A stretch of DNA of 64,000 nt from Neoroseomonas terrae (lineage in GTDB: Bacteria > Pseudomonadota > Alphaproteobacteria > Acetobacterales > Acetobacteraceae), in assembly GCF_018129025.1 (NCBI RefSeq), contig NZ_JAAEDI010000005.1, positions 1-64,000 of the forward strand, written 5' to 3'. Shown here piece by piece: positions 35,464 through 44,564 of the stretch. The position numbers and the translations under genes are program-made. The notes under the pieces are model-generated. The model was not told where the DNA came from, did not search any database, and worked only from the letters and a program-made list of their open reading frames with translations. Each line of letters starts with the position of its first letter. The first letter of the stretch is position 1.

Positions 35464-37766
35464 TTCTGCGTCGAGGCGTGCGCCGCGAGGCAGGCGACGT
35501 CGAGCATCTGGTTCACGCCCGCCTGCATCGGCACGATCTGGGCCGAATGCGACAGGCCGGTCAGCAGCGGCCCGATGACGTTCGCACTGGTCAGGCGCGG
35601 GATCGACCGCGTCAGGATGTGTGCGGCGTGCAGCCCAGGCATGATCAGCACATTCGCCGGCCCGGTCAGCCGGCAGAACGGATACAGCGAGTTCCGCAGC
35701 CCCGGGTCGAGCGCCACGTCGGCCGACATCTCACCGTCGAACTCGAAATCGGCCCCCTTTTCGGTCAGCAGCTTCACCGCTTCGCGGATCGACCCCGGGA
35801 TGGTTCCGCGCGGATCCCCGAAGGTCGAGAAGGACAGGAACGCCACGCGCGGTTCCAGCCCCAGTCGTCGCGCGGCGGCGGCCGAGCCGCGCGCGATGCC
35901 CGCCAGCGTCTCGGCATCCGGGCGTTCGTGCATGGCGGTGTCGGCCACCAGCACCGTGCCCGCGCGACGGGACACGATGACCGACACGCCGAAGACGACG
36001 CGGCCCGGGATCGGGTCGATCGCCATGTTGATGCCTTCGAGCGCGACCGAGTAGGAGCGCGTCGAACCCGTCACGATCGCGTCCGCATCGCCCATCGCCA
36101 CCATGCAGGCGCCGAACACGTTGCGGTCCTGGTTCACCAGGCGCTGGCAGTCGCGCAGCAGGAAGCCCTCGCGCTGACGCTTGGCATAGAGGAACTCGGC
36201 ATAGCGCCGGTTGGAATCCGACAGCCGGGCATTGTGGATCTCGATGCCGTCCGGCAGCGGGATCCCAAGCGCGGCGGCGACGGCGTTGATCCGTTCCTCC
36301 CGACCCACCAGGATCGGCGTGCCGTAGCCGGCGTTGCGGAACGCGATCGCGGCGCGGATCACCTTCTCCTCCTCGCCCTCGGCGAAGACGACGCGCTTCG
36401 GGTTGTTGCGCACGGATTCCGCGATCGCCTCCAGCGCGCCGACCGTCGCATCCAGCCGGTTGGCCAGGTCGCGGGCGTAGCGCTGCAGGTCGATGATCGG
36501 CTTGCGTGCCACGCCGGATTCCATCGCCGCCTTGGCGACGGCGGGGGATACGCGGGAGATCAGCCGCGGATCGAAGGCGTTCGGGATGATGTAGTCAGGC
36601 CCGAACCGCAGGGCGAGGCCGGCGCCGGCACCCGCCACTTCCTCCGGCACGTCCTCCCGCGCCAGCATCGCCAGCGCCTCGGCGGCGGCAATCTTCATTG
36701 AATCATTGATCGTGCTGGCGCGCACATCGAGCGCGCCGCGGAAGATGAACGGGAAGCCCAGGACGTTGTTCACCTGGTTCGGGTAGTCCGACCGCCCCGT
36801 CGCGATGATCGCATCCGGCCGCGCGGCACGCGCCTCGTCCGGCGTGATCTCCGGGTCGGGGTTCGCCATGGCGAAGATGATCGGCTTCGGCGCCATGGCG
36901 CGGACCATGTCCTGCGTCAGCGCGCCCTTCACCGACAGGCCGAAGAATACGTCCGCACCATCCAGCGCCTGGGACAGCGTCCGCGCCTCGGTCGCCGTGG
37001 CATGGGCCGACTTCCACTGGTTCATGCCTTCGGTGCGACCGCGATAGATCACGCCCTTGGTGTCACAGAGGATGACGTTCTCGGGCCGCATGCCCATCGC
37101 CTTGACCAGTTCGGCGCAGGCGATGGAAGCGGCACCGGCGCCGTTGATGACGAGCTTCGTCGTCTTCACGTCGCGCCCGGTCAGGTGGATCGCGTTGATC
37201 AGCCCCGCCGCCGCCACGATCGCCGTGCCGTGCTGGTCGTCATGGAAGACGGGAATGTCCATCAGCTCGCGCAGGCGCTGCTCGATGACGAAGCATTCCG
37301 GCGCCTTGATGTCCTCGAGGTTGATGCCACCGAAGGACGGCCCGAGGTAGCGCACCGAATTGACGAAGGCGTCCACGTCCTCGGTATCGACGCAGAGGTC
37401 GATCGAATCGACATCGGCGAAGCGCTTGAACAGCGCCGCCTTGCCTTCCATCACCGGCTTCGACGCCAGCGCACCGAGATTGCCGAGCCCCAGCACCGCG
37501 GTCCCGTTCGACACCACGGCGACGAAATTCCCCTTCGCCGTGTAGTCGTAGGCAAGCTTCGCATCGCGATGGATGTGCAGGCAGGGCTCCGCGACGCCGG
37601 GCGAATAGGCAAGCGAGAGATCGCGTGCGGTGATCAGCGGCTTGGTGAGCCGGATCTCCAACTTGCCGGGACGGCCCTCGGCATGCATCGCCAGCGCCTC
37701 CTCGCCCGTCACGCGGGCGGTGCGCGTGTCTTCGGCCGGCGGCAGCTTCAGGTCGTCCATGGACAT
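35460..37766 (-). CDS. maeB: NADP-dependent malic enzyme with phosphotransacetylase-like domain
   Basis: 768 residues from the ATG at 37766. Malic domain: LAYSPGVAEPCLHI, AKGNFVAVVSNGTAVLGLGNLG, FHDDQHGTAIVAAAGLINA; NAD(P) domain with INGAGAASIACAELV and IFAMANPDPEITP. From about residue 440 to the end is a phosphotransacetylase-like domain (RVVFAEGEEEKVIRAA, GTRSYSVALEGI-like region, PGLHAAHI) that usually regulates rather than catalyses in MaeB. It oxidatively decarboxylates malate to pyruvate. An in-frame extension upstream of the ATG has no similarity. DUF488 follows with a 4-base overlap. Confidence 0.97.
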   Translation of the reverse strand: MSMDDLKLPPAEDTRTARVTGEEALAMHAEGRPGKLEIRLTKPLITARDLSLAYSPGVAEPCLHIHRDAKLAYDYTAKGNFVAVVSNGTAVLGLGNLGALASKPVMEGKAALFKRFADVDSIDLCVDTEDVDAFVNSVRYLGPSFGGINLEDIKAPECFVIEQRLRELMDIPVFHDDQHGTAIVAAAGLINAIHLTGRDVKTTKLVINGAGAASIACAELVKAMGMRPENVILCDTKGVIYRGRTEGMNQWKSAHATATEARTLSQALDGADVFFGLSVKGALTQDMVRAMAPKPIIFAMANPDPEITPDEARAARPDAIIATGRSDYPNQVNNVLGFPFIFRGALDVRASTINDSMKIAAAEALAMLAREDVPEEVAGAGAGLALRFGPDYIIPNAFDPRLISRVSPAVAKAAMESGVARKPIIDLQRYARDLANRLDATVGALEAIAESVRNNPKRVVFAEGEEEKVIRAAIAFRNAGYGTPILVGREERINAVAAALGIPLPDGIEIHNARLSDSNRRYAEFLYAKRQREGFLLRDCQRLVNQDRNVFGACMVAMGDADAIVTGSTRSYSVALEGINMAIDPIPGRVVFGVSVIVSRRAGTVLVADTAMHERPDAETLAGIARGSAAAARRLGLEPRVAFLSFSTFGDPRGTIPGSIREAVKLLTEKGADFEFDGEMSADVALDPGLRNSLYPFCRLTGPANVLIMPGLHAAHILTRSIPRLTSANVIGPLLTGLSHSAQIVPMQAGVNQMLDVACLAAHASTQK

Positions 37767-37962
37767 ATTCCCGTCACGGGGTTTCGTTGATTGCTGTGGT
37801 GGCATTGTGCAGCCCCGCGCGGCGCACGGCGACCCCCCGGCTTCGCACTCGCGGTAGAGCTTCATGTGTCACCCCCAGGCCGCGCTGAATGCCGGCAACG
37901 CCTCGGCGTGTGTGGCGTTGCGGCTGGGGGTATGCTCCGCAGCAGGCGATCGGGAGAAGGTG

Positions 37963-39525
37963 ATGCGGCACCGCTGGTGCTGGCGCGGGCGGGCCGCATG
38001 GTTCCTGACTAGGCTGGTCGCCATGATCTGGCTGGTCCTGGTCGGCGTCATGCCGGCGATGGCGCAGCCGCACGCCGGCTGCGACGCCGCGGCGGGTGAG
38101 CCGCTCCGCGACATCCAGCTCCAATTCGCCCGCGCGCTACCCTTCGCCCGTGACATTCTCGCGCATCATCGCGTCTCTGCCACGATCGAAGGGCGCGACA
38201 CTATCGCGCGGCTTGAGCTGCGGTTGCGCGACGTGCGCGACCTGGAGCTGCCGGACGGGCACCCCGCCACGACCTATCGCACCGACCTCGACGGCGCGGC
38301 GATCTTGCAGGACCGCCGGTCCCGTCATCCGGCGCTGTGGCGCGTGGACACCGCCACCGTCGCCGCCGCCAATCGCGCCTATGACGTGCGGGACGCCGGC
38401 CCGGGCACGCCGCCCCGGCTCGAACCCGGTGAATCCGACGAAGGGCTCGAGGACTACGCCCTCATCGGCCTGTACACCGACCGCTACACCGGCTTCGCCG
38501 CCATGGTGCTGGAAGCACGCGGTTCGGCGGCAAGACCGCCGCACCGGATCTATGCGGTCGCCGGTACGCATGTCTTCACGCGCACGGACCTGCGAAGCTG
38601 GGCGTCCGGCCTGACCATGGGCCGCGCGCAATACGTCTCCAACGCCGCGCTGCGGATGATCCGCGACGCCGCAGACTACGCCAGCGACGCGCGCAACGGC
38701 GGCGAGGTATTCATCACCGGCCAGAGCCAGGGCGGCCTCGCCGCGCAGGGGGTGGGGGCGCTGCTGCAGGCCTATCTCGACCAGCGCGCCGCTCCGCACC
38801 AGTTGGTCCATGTCGTCTCCTGGGGCGCGAGCGGCGCGCGGGAGACGCTGGCACGCGCCATCATCATGCAGCGCGAAGGCCGCGGCCGTGGCTTCCCCGC
38901 CGCGCACGAACGCCATTGGGCCGAAACCGATCCCGACAGCACCGCGACCGTGACCGAGGTCTGGAACGCCATCGCCGCGCAATGGGCCACCGTGCCGCCC
39001 GGCGGCGAGGACGCCTATCTGAGCGCCGTCGCGTCCCGCATGCGTGTCGTCGGCTACTTCTTCGAGATCGACCTCTTCGCGCGCGGCGGCACCTTCCTCG
39101 GCACCGCCTTCGCGTTCCCCACCGCCCTCGTGCTGCCGGACGGCTGCGAGATGACGGTCGCCGAGGTGGTCATCGGCGCCCCGCCCGGGCCCTTCATCGT
39201 GCGGCTCGAATCACACTTCCTGAAGGGCTACCAGCGCGCCGTCAGCCGCGGCGCCATCGCCGTGGCCCGCCCGGCGCGGCCGGCCCGCTGGGAATGGTTC
39301 TCCGACCTGATGCCGACGCTGGAGGACATCGGCGACATCTGGCTGGAAGTCCTGCACCTGTCCCGCGATGGAACACACCCGACGCACTGGCGGAGCTGCA
39401 CGACCAGCGCGGAGTGGTTCACCCAGGCGAACCGCTATTGCCGCGCGGACTGGTGGCCCGGCTGCGGGCCGGCGGTCGAGGAGGAACGGTGGTGCCTGGT
39501 GCGACGGGGGCCGGGGCGCCCGTAG
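37963..39525 (+). CDS. Exported lipase-like alpha/beta hydrolase
   Basis: 520 residues from the ATG at 37963 (GGGAGAAGG upstream); an in-frame ATG at 37864 would add a segment before the signal peptide. Signal helix FLTRLVAMIWLVLVGVMPAMA. The lipase elbow GGEVFITGQSQGGLAAQGVG has Ser near residue 255 and is preceded by a VAGTHVFTRTDLRSWASG strand, the class 3 lipase or Mbeg1-like arrangement. Several C-terminal cysteines (C-T-T-S, YCRADWWPGCG, WCL) suggest disulfides and a periplasmic place. Substrate unknown. Repeat copy R5 begins 29 bases after the stop. Confidence 0.8.
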   Translation: MRHRWCWRGRAAWFLTRLVAMIWLVLVGVMPAMAQPHAGCDAAAGEPLRDIQLQFARALPFARDILAHHRVSATIEGRDTIARLELRLRDVRDLELPDGHPATTYRTDLDGAAILQDRRSRHPALWRVDTATVAAANRAYDVRDAGPGTPPRLEPGESDEGLEDYALIGLYTDRYTGFAAMVLEARGSAARPPHRIYAVAGTHVFTRTDLRSWASGLTMGRAQYVSNAALRMIRDAADYASDARNGGEVFITGQSQGGLAAQGVGALLQAYLDQRAAPHQLVHVVSWGASGARETLARAIIMQREGRGRGFPAAHERHWAETDPDSTATVTEVWNAIAAQWATVPPGGEDAYLSAVASRMRVVGYFFEIDLFARGGTFLGTAFAFPTALVLPDGCEMTVAEVVIGAPPGPFIVRLESHFLKGYQRAVSRGAIAVARPARPARWEWFSDLMPTLEDIGDIWLEVLHLSRDGTHPTHWRSCTTSAEWFTQANRYCRADWWPGCGPAVEEERWCLVRRGPGRP

Positions 39526-39554
39526 GCGCGAGGATCTTGTAGGCGCCGTTGACG

Positions 39555-39776
39555 GGAGGGGCGCCGCCCCTCCGCCAGGGGGTTGGACCCCCTGGACCGC
39601 AATCTGGTGGTGTCCAGCGCGGCGGGCGTTGCTGCGGCTTCAGACGCGCTTCGTGCGCACCGGCAAGGGTTGCGGCGCCAATTCCACCAGCGGCGCACCG
39701 CACCAGATTGAGGTTTCCAAAGGCCCTTCGGCCTTTGGTGGGGTGAGGTCCGGAGAGGGGCGAAGCCCCTTTCCGG
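39555..39776. repeat. Convergent-gap palindromic repeat, copy R5 (reversed order)
   Basis: Between the lipase-like gene and the peptide-binding protein. Here the type Y arm is on the left (GGAGGGGC-GCC-GCCCCTCC, then CCAGGGGGT-TGG-ACCCCCTGG) and the type X arm on the right (CCAAAGGCC-CTTC-GGCCTTTGG, then GGAGAGGGGC-GAA-GCCCCTTTCC). The element is therefore inserted in the opposite orientation to R2-R4. Confidence 0.88.
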
Positions 39777-39786
39777 CGCCCCGGCC

Positions 39787-41364
39787 TCACCCCCGCCGGA
39801 CATTCCAGGGATACGGTGCCTGCCCTTCGAGTATCCCGGTAATGTCCCGCCGGAATGCTGTGCGGATCACAAACTGCCCCAGCGGCACGAAGGACACGTC
39901 GTCCAGCGCCAGGTGCCCGAGTTCCATCGCCAGCGCCTGCTGCCGCTCCGGGTCTGGGGCGACCAGCCAGGCTTCGGCAAGTTCCTCCGCCCGGTCGTTC
40001 TTCCACCAGCCGAACCAGCCATTCGCGCCCTGGCCGCGCACGAGGAAGGACAGCGCGGGGTTGGCCCAGGCCGTGGCGCCGCCGGTAGTGTGCAGGATGG
40101 ACCAGCCGCCCTTGTCCACCGTCTCCCGGTTGCTGCGGCGCTGGACCACCGTGCCCCAGTCGCTTTCCGCGAGGTCGATGTTCATGCCGATGCGCTTAAG
40201 CCGGTCGGCGGTGACCTGGCCGAGCGGGCCGATGTCGGGAAAGTCGGTCGGGTTGATGACGACGATGCGCTCGTTGCCATACCCGGCCTCGCGCAGCGCG
40301 GCGCGGGCGCGATCCAGGCTGCCGGGCATCATCGCCTCGCCCTCGTCGCGGTTGTAGGGCGTCCCGCGCGGCCAGAGGCTGCGGTTGACTGACCATTCCG
40401 ACCGGTCGTCCCCGCGGGAGGCGCGCATGTATTCCTCCTGCGCGACCGACAGCCGCACGGCGCGGCGCACGGCGACATTGTCGAACGGGGGATGGAGGCA
40501 GTTCATGCGCATCACCGCCATGCGGCCAAGCGTGTCGGTGATCTCCCGCTTCACGTCGCGGGACCGCGCCAGCAATGGCTGCAGGTCGGGATGCGGGCGT
40601 TCCCACCAATCCATCTCACCGCTCTGCAAGGCGGCAGCCGCGGTCGCGGCGTCGGGCAGGATGTGCCACTCGATACGGTTGAAATGCGCGACCTTGCCGC
40701 CGGAGGTCCAGGACGGCGCCTCGGATCGCGGCACATAGTCGCCAAACTTCTCGTACACGACGCGGCTGCCGGAATTGTATTCCGCCGCCACGAAGCGGAA
40801 CGGACCGGAACCCACCATTTCCGTCACCGCGCGCCCCGGGTCGGTGGCGGCCAGGCGCTCCGGCATGATGAACAGCGTCGAGGAATCCGGCTTCGCGAAG
40901 GCGCCGAGGATCAGCGGGAAGGGGCGCTTCAGCCGGACACGGAAGTTGCGATCGTCGGCGGCGGTCCATTCATCGACGACGCGGGCGAGCAACTGGCCGA
41001 AGGGCTCCCGCGCGCACCAGCGCTTGATGGACGCGATGCAGTCGGCGGATCGCACCGGGGTGCCGTCATGGAAGCGCAGGCCTTCGCGAAGCCGGAAGGA
41101 CCAGGTGAGGCCATCGGCCGAGGTATCATGCCCTTCGACCATCTGCGGCTGCGGACGGAGCTGCGCATCGACGCCATACAGCGTGTCGAACACGTAGTAG
41201 CCATGGTTGCCGGTGACGGTGGCCGTCGTGAAGACCGGGTCGAGCACCGAGAGATTGGCCTGCGGCACGAAGCGCAGCGTGGCGGCGCGGGTGTTCTGCG
41301 CGATGGCGGGTGCGGCGGCGAGGCCGGCGGCACCGGCGGCGAGGAGATGGCGGCGACGGATCAT
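39787..41364 (-). CDS. ABC transporter substrate-binding protein, peptide/nickel (SBP_bac_5) family
   Basis: 525 residues. Signal RRRHLLAAGAAGLAAAPAIAQ with twin arginines. The SBP_bac_5 pattern is plain: LRFVPQANLSVLDPVFTTATV, YVFDTLYGVDAQLRPQPQMVEG, WSFRLREGLRFHDGTPV, VGSGPFRFVAAEYN, and VAVRRAVRLSVAQEEYMRA. It would deliver an oligopeptide or other small solute to an ABC permease. No permease or ATPase genes adjoin, so it is an orphan here. The centre of copy R5 is 10 bases from its stop. Confidence 0.94.
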   Translation of the reverse strand: MIRRRHLLAAGAAGLAAAPAIAQNTRAATLRFVPQANLSVLDPVFTTATVTGNHGYYVFDTLYGVDAQLRPQPQMVEGHDTSADGLTWSFRLREGLRFHDGTPVRSADCIASIKRWCAREPFGQLLARVVDEWTAADDRNFRVRLKRPFPLILGAFAKPDSSTLFIMPERLAATDPGRAVTEMVGSGPFRFVAAEYNSGSRVVYEKFGDYVPRSEAPSWTSGGKVAHFNRIEWHILPDAATAAAALQSGEMDWWERPHPDLQPLLARSRDVKREITDTLGRMAVMRMNCLHPPFDNVAVRRAVRLSVAQEEYMRASRGDDRSEWSVNRSLWPRGTPYNRDEGEAMMPGSLDRARAALREAGYGNERIVVINPTDFPDIGPLGQVTADRLKRIGMNIDLAESDWGTVVQRRSNRETVDKGGWSILHTTGGATAWANPALSFLVRGQGANGWFGWWKNDRAEELAEAWLVAPDPERQQALAMELGHLALDDVSFVPLGQFVIRTAFRRDITGILEGQAPYPWNVRRG

Positions 41365-41429
41365 CGGACTTTACCTCCTGCGGCGTCTTGCTGCGCCGAT
41401 CGATCACGCTAGATCAGTTCGGGTTCGCT

Positions 41430-41834
41430 TCAAACCGCGTTCGCCGCATCCGTCATGTCGAAGGTCAGCTCCACCCGCAATCCGAAAGGATCGGTGAGAA
41501 ACAGCTGATGCAGCGGGAAGCCGGGCAGCGGAGCCTCGGCATAGGGCACGCCCTCGGCGGCCAGCTTCTTCCGCACCTCCGGCAAGCCGCGCACGCGAAA
41601 GGCGATATGTTCGAAGGATACGCTGGGGGAGGGGCCCGCCGGCGCCTCCACCGTGTCGCGGCAGGCGAGATGCACGATCGGCCGCCCGCCGGCATAGAGC
41701 CAAGCGCCGGGGAAATCGAAGTTCGGCCGCGGCCCTTCCTCGAGCCCCAGCAGGTCGCGGTAGAAGGCGAGCGCCGCTGGCAGGTCCTGAGGCCGCAGGC
41801 GCAGATTGGCGTGGTCGAGCCCTTCGGGTCGCAT
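41430..41834 (-). CDS. VOC-superfamily protein (glyoxalase/fosfomycin-resistance-like fold)
   Basis: 134 residues from the ATG at 41834, with GGGAGGGAG directly upstream. LDHANLRLRPQDLPAALAFYRDLLGLEEG opens the first module, HIAFRVRGLPEVRKKLAAEGV the second, and LFLTDPFGLRVELTFD ends it. Histidine and glutamate metal positions are retained. The substrate is not evident. It is divergent from mutS with 42 bases between the starts. Confidence 0.9.
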   Translation of the reverse strand: MRPEGLDHANLRLRPQDLPAALAFYRDLLGLEEGPRPNFDFPGAWLYAGGRPIVHLACRDTVEAPAGPSPSVSFEHIAFRVRGLPEVRKKLAAEGVPYAEAPLPGFPLHQLFLTDPFGLRVELTFDMTDAANAV

Positions 41835-41876
41835 CGCTCCCTCCCCTTGTGCCGGTTTCCGGTCTAGAGGCCGAGC

Positions 41877-44561
41877 ATGACAGGCGCGCCGACGCAGAAC
41901 CGCAAGCCCCTTCGTTCCGCAGAAGGGGCGACCCCCGCCATCGCGCAATGGTTCGCCGCCAAGGCCGCCCATCCGGACGCCCTGATCTTCTTCCGGATGG
42001 GCGATTTCTTCGAGATGCTGTTCGAGGATGCCGAGGTCGCCTCCGCGGCGCTCGACATCGCGCTGTCCAACCGCGGCGAGCACCAGGGCGAGAAGGTGAA
42101 GCTCTGCGGCGTGCCGGCTCAGGCCGTCGATGCCTATCTCGCGCGGCTGATCCGCCAGGGCTTCCGCGTCGCCATCTGCGACCAGACCGAGACGCCGGAG
42201 GAGCAGAAACGCCGCAAGGCGCCGACGATCCGGCGCGAGGTGACGCGCATCGTCACGCCCGGCACGGTGACGGAGGAGGCGCTGCTCGAAGCCGCCCGCC
42301 CCGCCTGGCTGCTGGCGCTGGCGCCGCACGGGGATGTGCTCGGCGCCGCCTGGCTTGATGTGACGACCGGCGCCTTCGCGACGGAAGGTCTGTCCGCGGT
42401 CGATCTGTCGGCGCTGCTCGCGCGGCTGGAACCGGCCGAGATCCTGTGCCCCGAGGATTTCGCCCGCGACCCGGCCCTGCTGATGCTGACGGAGCGCATC
42501 GCGCACCTCGCCGTGCCGCGGGACGGTGCGCGCCGGCTGGCCGAGGCCTTCGCCGTCGCCACGCTCGACGGTTTCGGCAGCTTCGGCGCCGAGGAGATCG
42601 CCGCCGCCGCCATGGCGCTGGACTACGTCCGGCTGACCCAGGCCGGCGGGCTGCCACGCCTCTCGCCGCCGGTGCCGGCCGGCGGGCGCGGCGTGCTGCA
42701 GATGGACGGCGCCACGCGCCGCAGCCTCGAGATCCTGCGCTCCGAGCGCGGCGACCCGCGCCACGCGCTGCTCGGCGCGGTGGACCGCACGGTGACGCCG
42801 GCCGGCGCGCGGGAACTGGCGGCGCGCCTCGCCTCCCCGCTGGCCGAGGCGGAACCGATCGCGGCCCGCCACGATGCCGTTGCCTTCCTCCTGGCGGCCG
42901 GGGCAGTACGCGACGCCTTGCGCGCGGCGCTGAAAGGGGCGCCGGACATGGCGCGCGCCCTGGCGCGGTTGTCGCTTGACCGCTTCGCCCCGCGTGATCT
43001 CGGCGCCATCCGCGACGGGCTCACGCGCGCCGAGGCCATGGAGGCGGCGCTTGCCGCCGCCGCCGGTGTGCCGCCCATTCCGGCCCTGATCGCCGGCGCC
43101 CGCGCCGCGCTGCGCCCGGCGGACAGCCCGCGTGCCGAGCTGCTGCGCGCCCTGGCCGACCCGCTGCCGGCGCGTTTGGACGATGGTGGCCTCGTCGCCG
43201 CCGGCTATGACGGCGAACTCGACGCACTGCGCCGCCTGCGCGACGGCGCGCGGGAGGCGATCGCCGCGCTGCAGATGGATCTCGCCCAGGCCTGGGGGGT
43301 GGCGAGCCTGAAGATCCGCCATCACCAGCAGTTCGGCTTCCTCGCTGAAGTGCCTTCCGCCGCCGGCGAGAAGCTGCTGCGCGAAGGCATGAAGGACGGC
43401 CCGCAGGCGCCGGTGCATCGCCAGACCATGGCGAATGCCATGCGCTTCACCTGCACCGCGCTCGCCGAGCTCGATCGCCGTGTCGCGGAGGCCGGTGAGC
43501 AGGCGGGAAAACGCGAACGCGTGATCGCGCAGCATCTGCGCCGGCTGTGTCTCGCTGCGGCCAGCGATATCGCCACCGCCGCGGCCGCGATGGCGGAGCT
43601 GGACGTCCATGGGGCCGCGGCCGAGCTGGCCGCCGACGGCCGCTGGTGCCGGCCGGACATGACCGACCGGGGCGACTTTGCCGTGGTCGCCGCGCGCCAT
43701 CCGGTGGTGGAGGCGGCACTGGCCCGCGCCCGCGGCCCGGCCTTCGTGCCGAATGACTGCGATCTGTCGGCCGGCCGGCGGCTCTGCCTGCTGACCGGCC
43801 CGAACATGGCCGGCAAATCGACCTTCCTGCGGCAGAACGCGCTGCTGGTCATCCTCGCGCAGGCCGGGCTGTTCGTGCCGGCCGAAAGCGCGCGGATCGG
43901 CCTGACCGACCGCCTGTTCTCCCGCGTCGGGGCGGCGGACGATATCGCTGGGGGACGTTCCACCTTCATGGTCGAGATGGCCGAGACGGCCGCGATCCTG
44001 AACCAGGCGACCGCCAGATCCATTGTCGTGCTCGACGAGGTCGGCCGCGGGACGGCGACGTGGGATGGGCTTGCGATCGCGTGGGCGGTGCTCGAAGCGC
44101 TGCACGACCGCATCCGCTGCCGCACCATCTTCGCCACGCATTTCCATGAGCTGACGGCGCTCGCCGGCAAGCTGCCGGAACTCGCCCCCGCCACCATGCA
44201 GGTCCGCGAGTGGCGCGGGGAGGTGGTGTTCGAGCACCGCGTGGGCCCCGGTGCCGCCGAGAAATCCTGGGGTGTGCACGTCGCCCGCCTGGCCGGCGTG
44301 CCGCGCCCGGTCCTGGCCCGCGCGCAGGAGGTCCTGAAGGCCCTGGAAGCCCGGGCGCGCGGGCTCGACCCGCTGTCGGACGAGCTGCCGCTCTTCGCTC
44401 GCGCGACCCCTGCCGCGCCAACGCCCGCCGCCGCCGCGGATCACCCCGCCGTTACGGCGCTGGCGGAACTCGATGCCGATTCCCTCAGTCCGCGAGAGGC
44501 CCTTGACATTCTCTACCACCTCAAATCGCTGCTGGGGCCTGTCGCACCGCACAAGGACTAG
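41877..44561 (+). CDS. mutS: DNA mismatch repair protein MutS
   Basis: 894 residues. Mismatch-recognition F-x-E is in FFRMGDFFEMLFEDA (about 39-53); connector, lever and clamp follow; the ATPase has Walker A GPNMAGKST near 640, GAADDIAGGRSTFMVEMAET, Walker B SIVVLDEVGRGT near 717 and FATHFHELTAL. The C-terminal part ends with the short dimer/tetramer region SPREALDILYHLKSLL. It recognises mismatches and recruits MutL. Only 3 bases separate it from glnD; this mutS-glnD order is common in alphaproteobacteria. Confidence 0.98.
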   Translation: MTGAPTQNRKPLRSAEGATPAIAQWFAAKAAHPDALIFFRMGDFFEMLFEDAEVASAALDIALSNRGEHQGEKVKLCGVPAQAVDAYLARLIRQGFRVAICDQTETPEEQKRRKAPTIRREVTRIVTPGTVTEEALLEAARPAWLLALAPHGDVLGAAWLDVTTGAFATEGLSAVDLSALLARLEPAEILCPEDFARDPALLMLTERIAHLAVPRDGARRLAEAFAVATLDGFGSFGAEEIAAAAMALDYVRLTQAGGLPRLSPPVPAGGRGVLQMDGATRRSLEILRSERGDPRHALLGAVDRTVTPAGARELAARLASPLAEAEPIAARHDAVAFLLAAGAVRDALRAALKGAPDMARALARLSLDRFAPRDLGAIRDGLTRAEAMEAALAAAAGVPPIPALIAGARAALRPADSPRAELLRALADPLPARLDDGGLVAAGYDGELDALRRLRDGAREAIAALQMDLAQAWGVASLKIRHHQQFGFLAEVPSAAGEKLLREGMKDGPQAPVHRQTMANAMRFTCTALAELDRRVAEAGEQAGKRERVIAQHLRRLCLAAASDIATAAAAMAELDVHGAAAELAADGRWCRPDMTDRGDFAVVAARHPVVEAALARARGPAFVPNDCDLSAGRRLCLLTGPNMAGKSTFLRQNALLVILAQAGLFVPAESARIGLTDRLFSRVGAADDIAGGRSTFMVEMAETAAILNQATARSIVVLDEVGRGTATWDGLAIAWAVLEALHDRIRCRTIFATHFHELTALAGKLPELAPATMQVREWRGEVVFEHRVGPGAAEKSWGVHVARLAGVPRPVLARAQEVLKALEARARGLDPLSDELPLFARATPAAPTPAAAADHPAVTALAELDADSLSPREALDILYHLKSLLGPVAPHKD

Positions 44562-44564
44562 CTA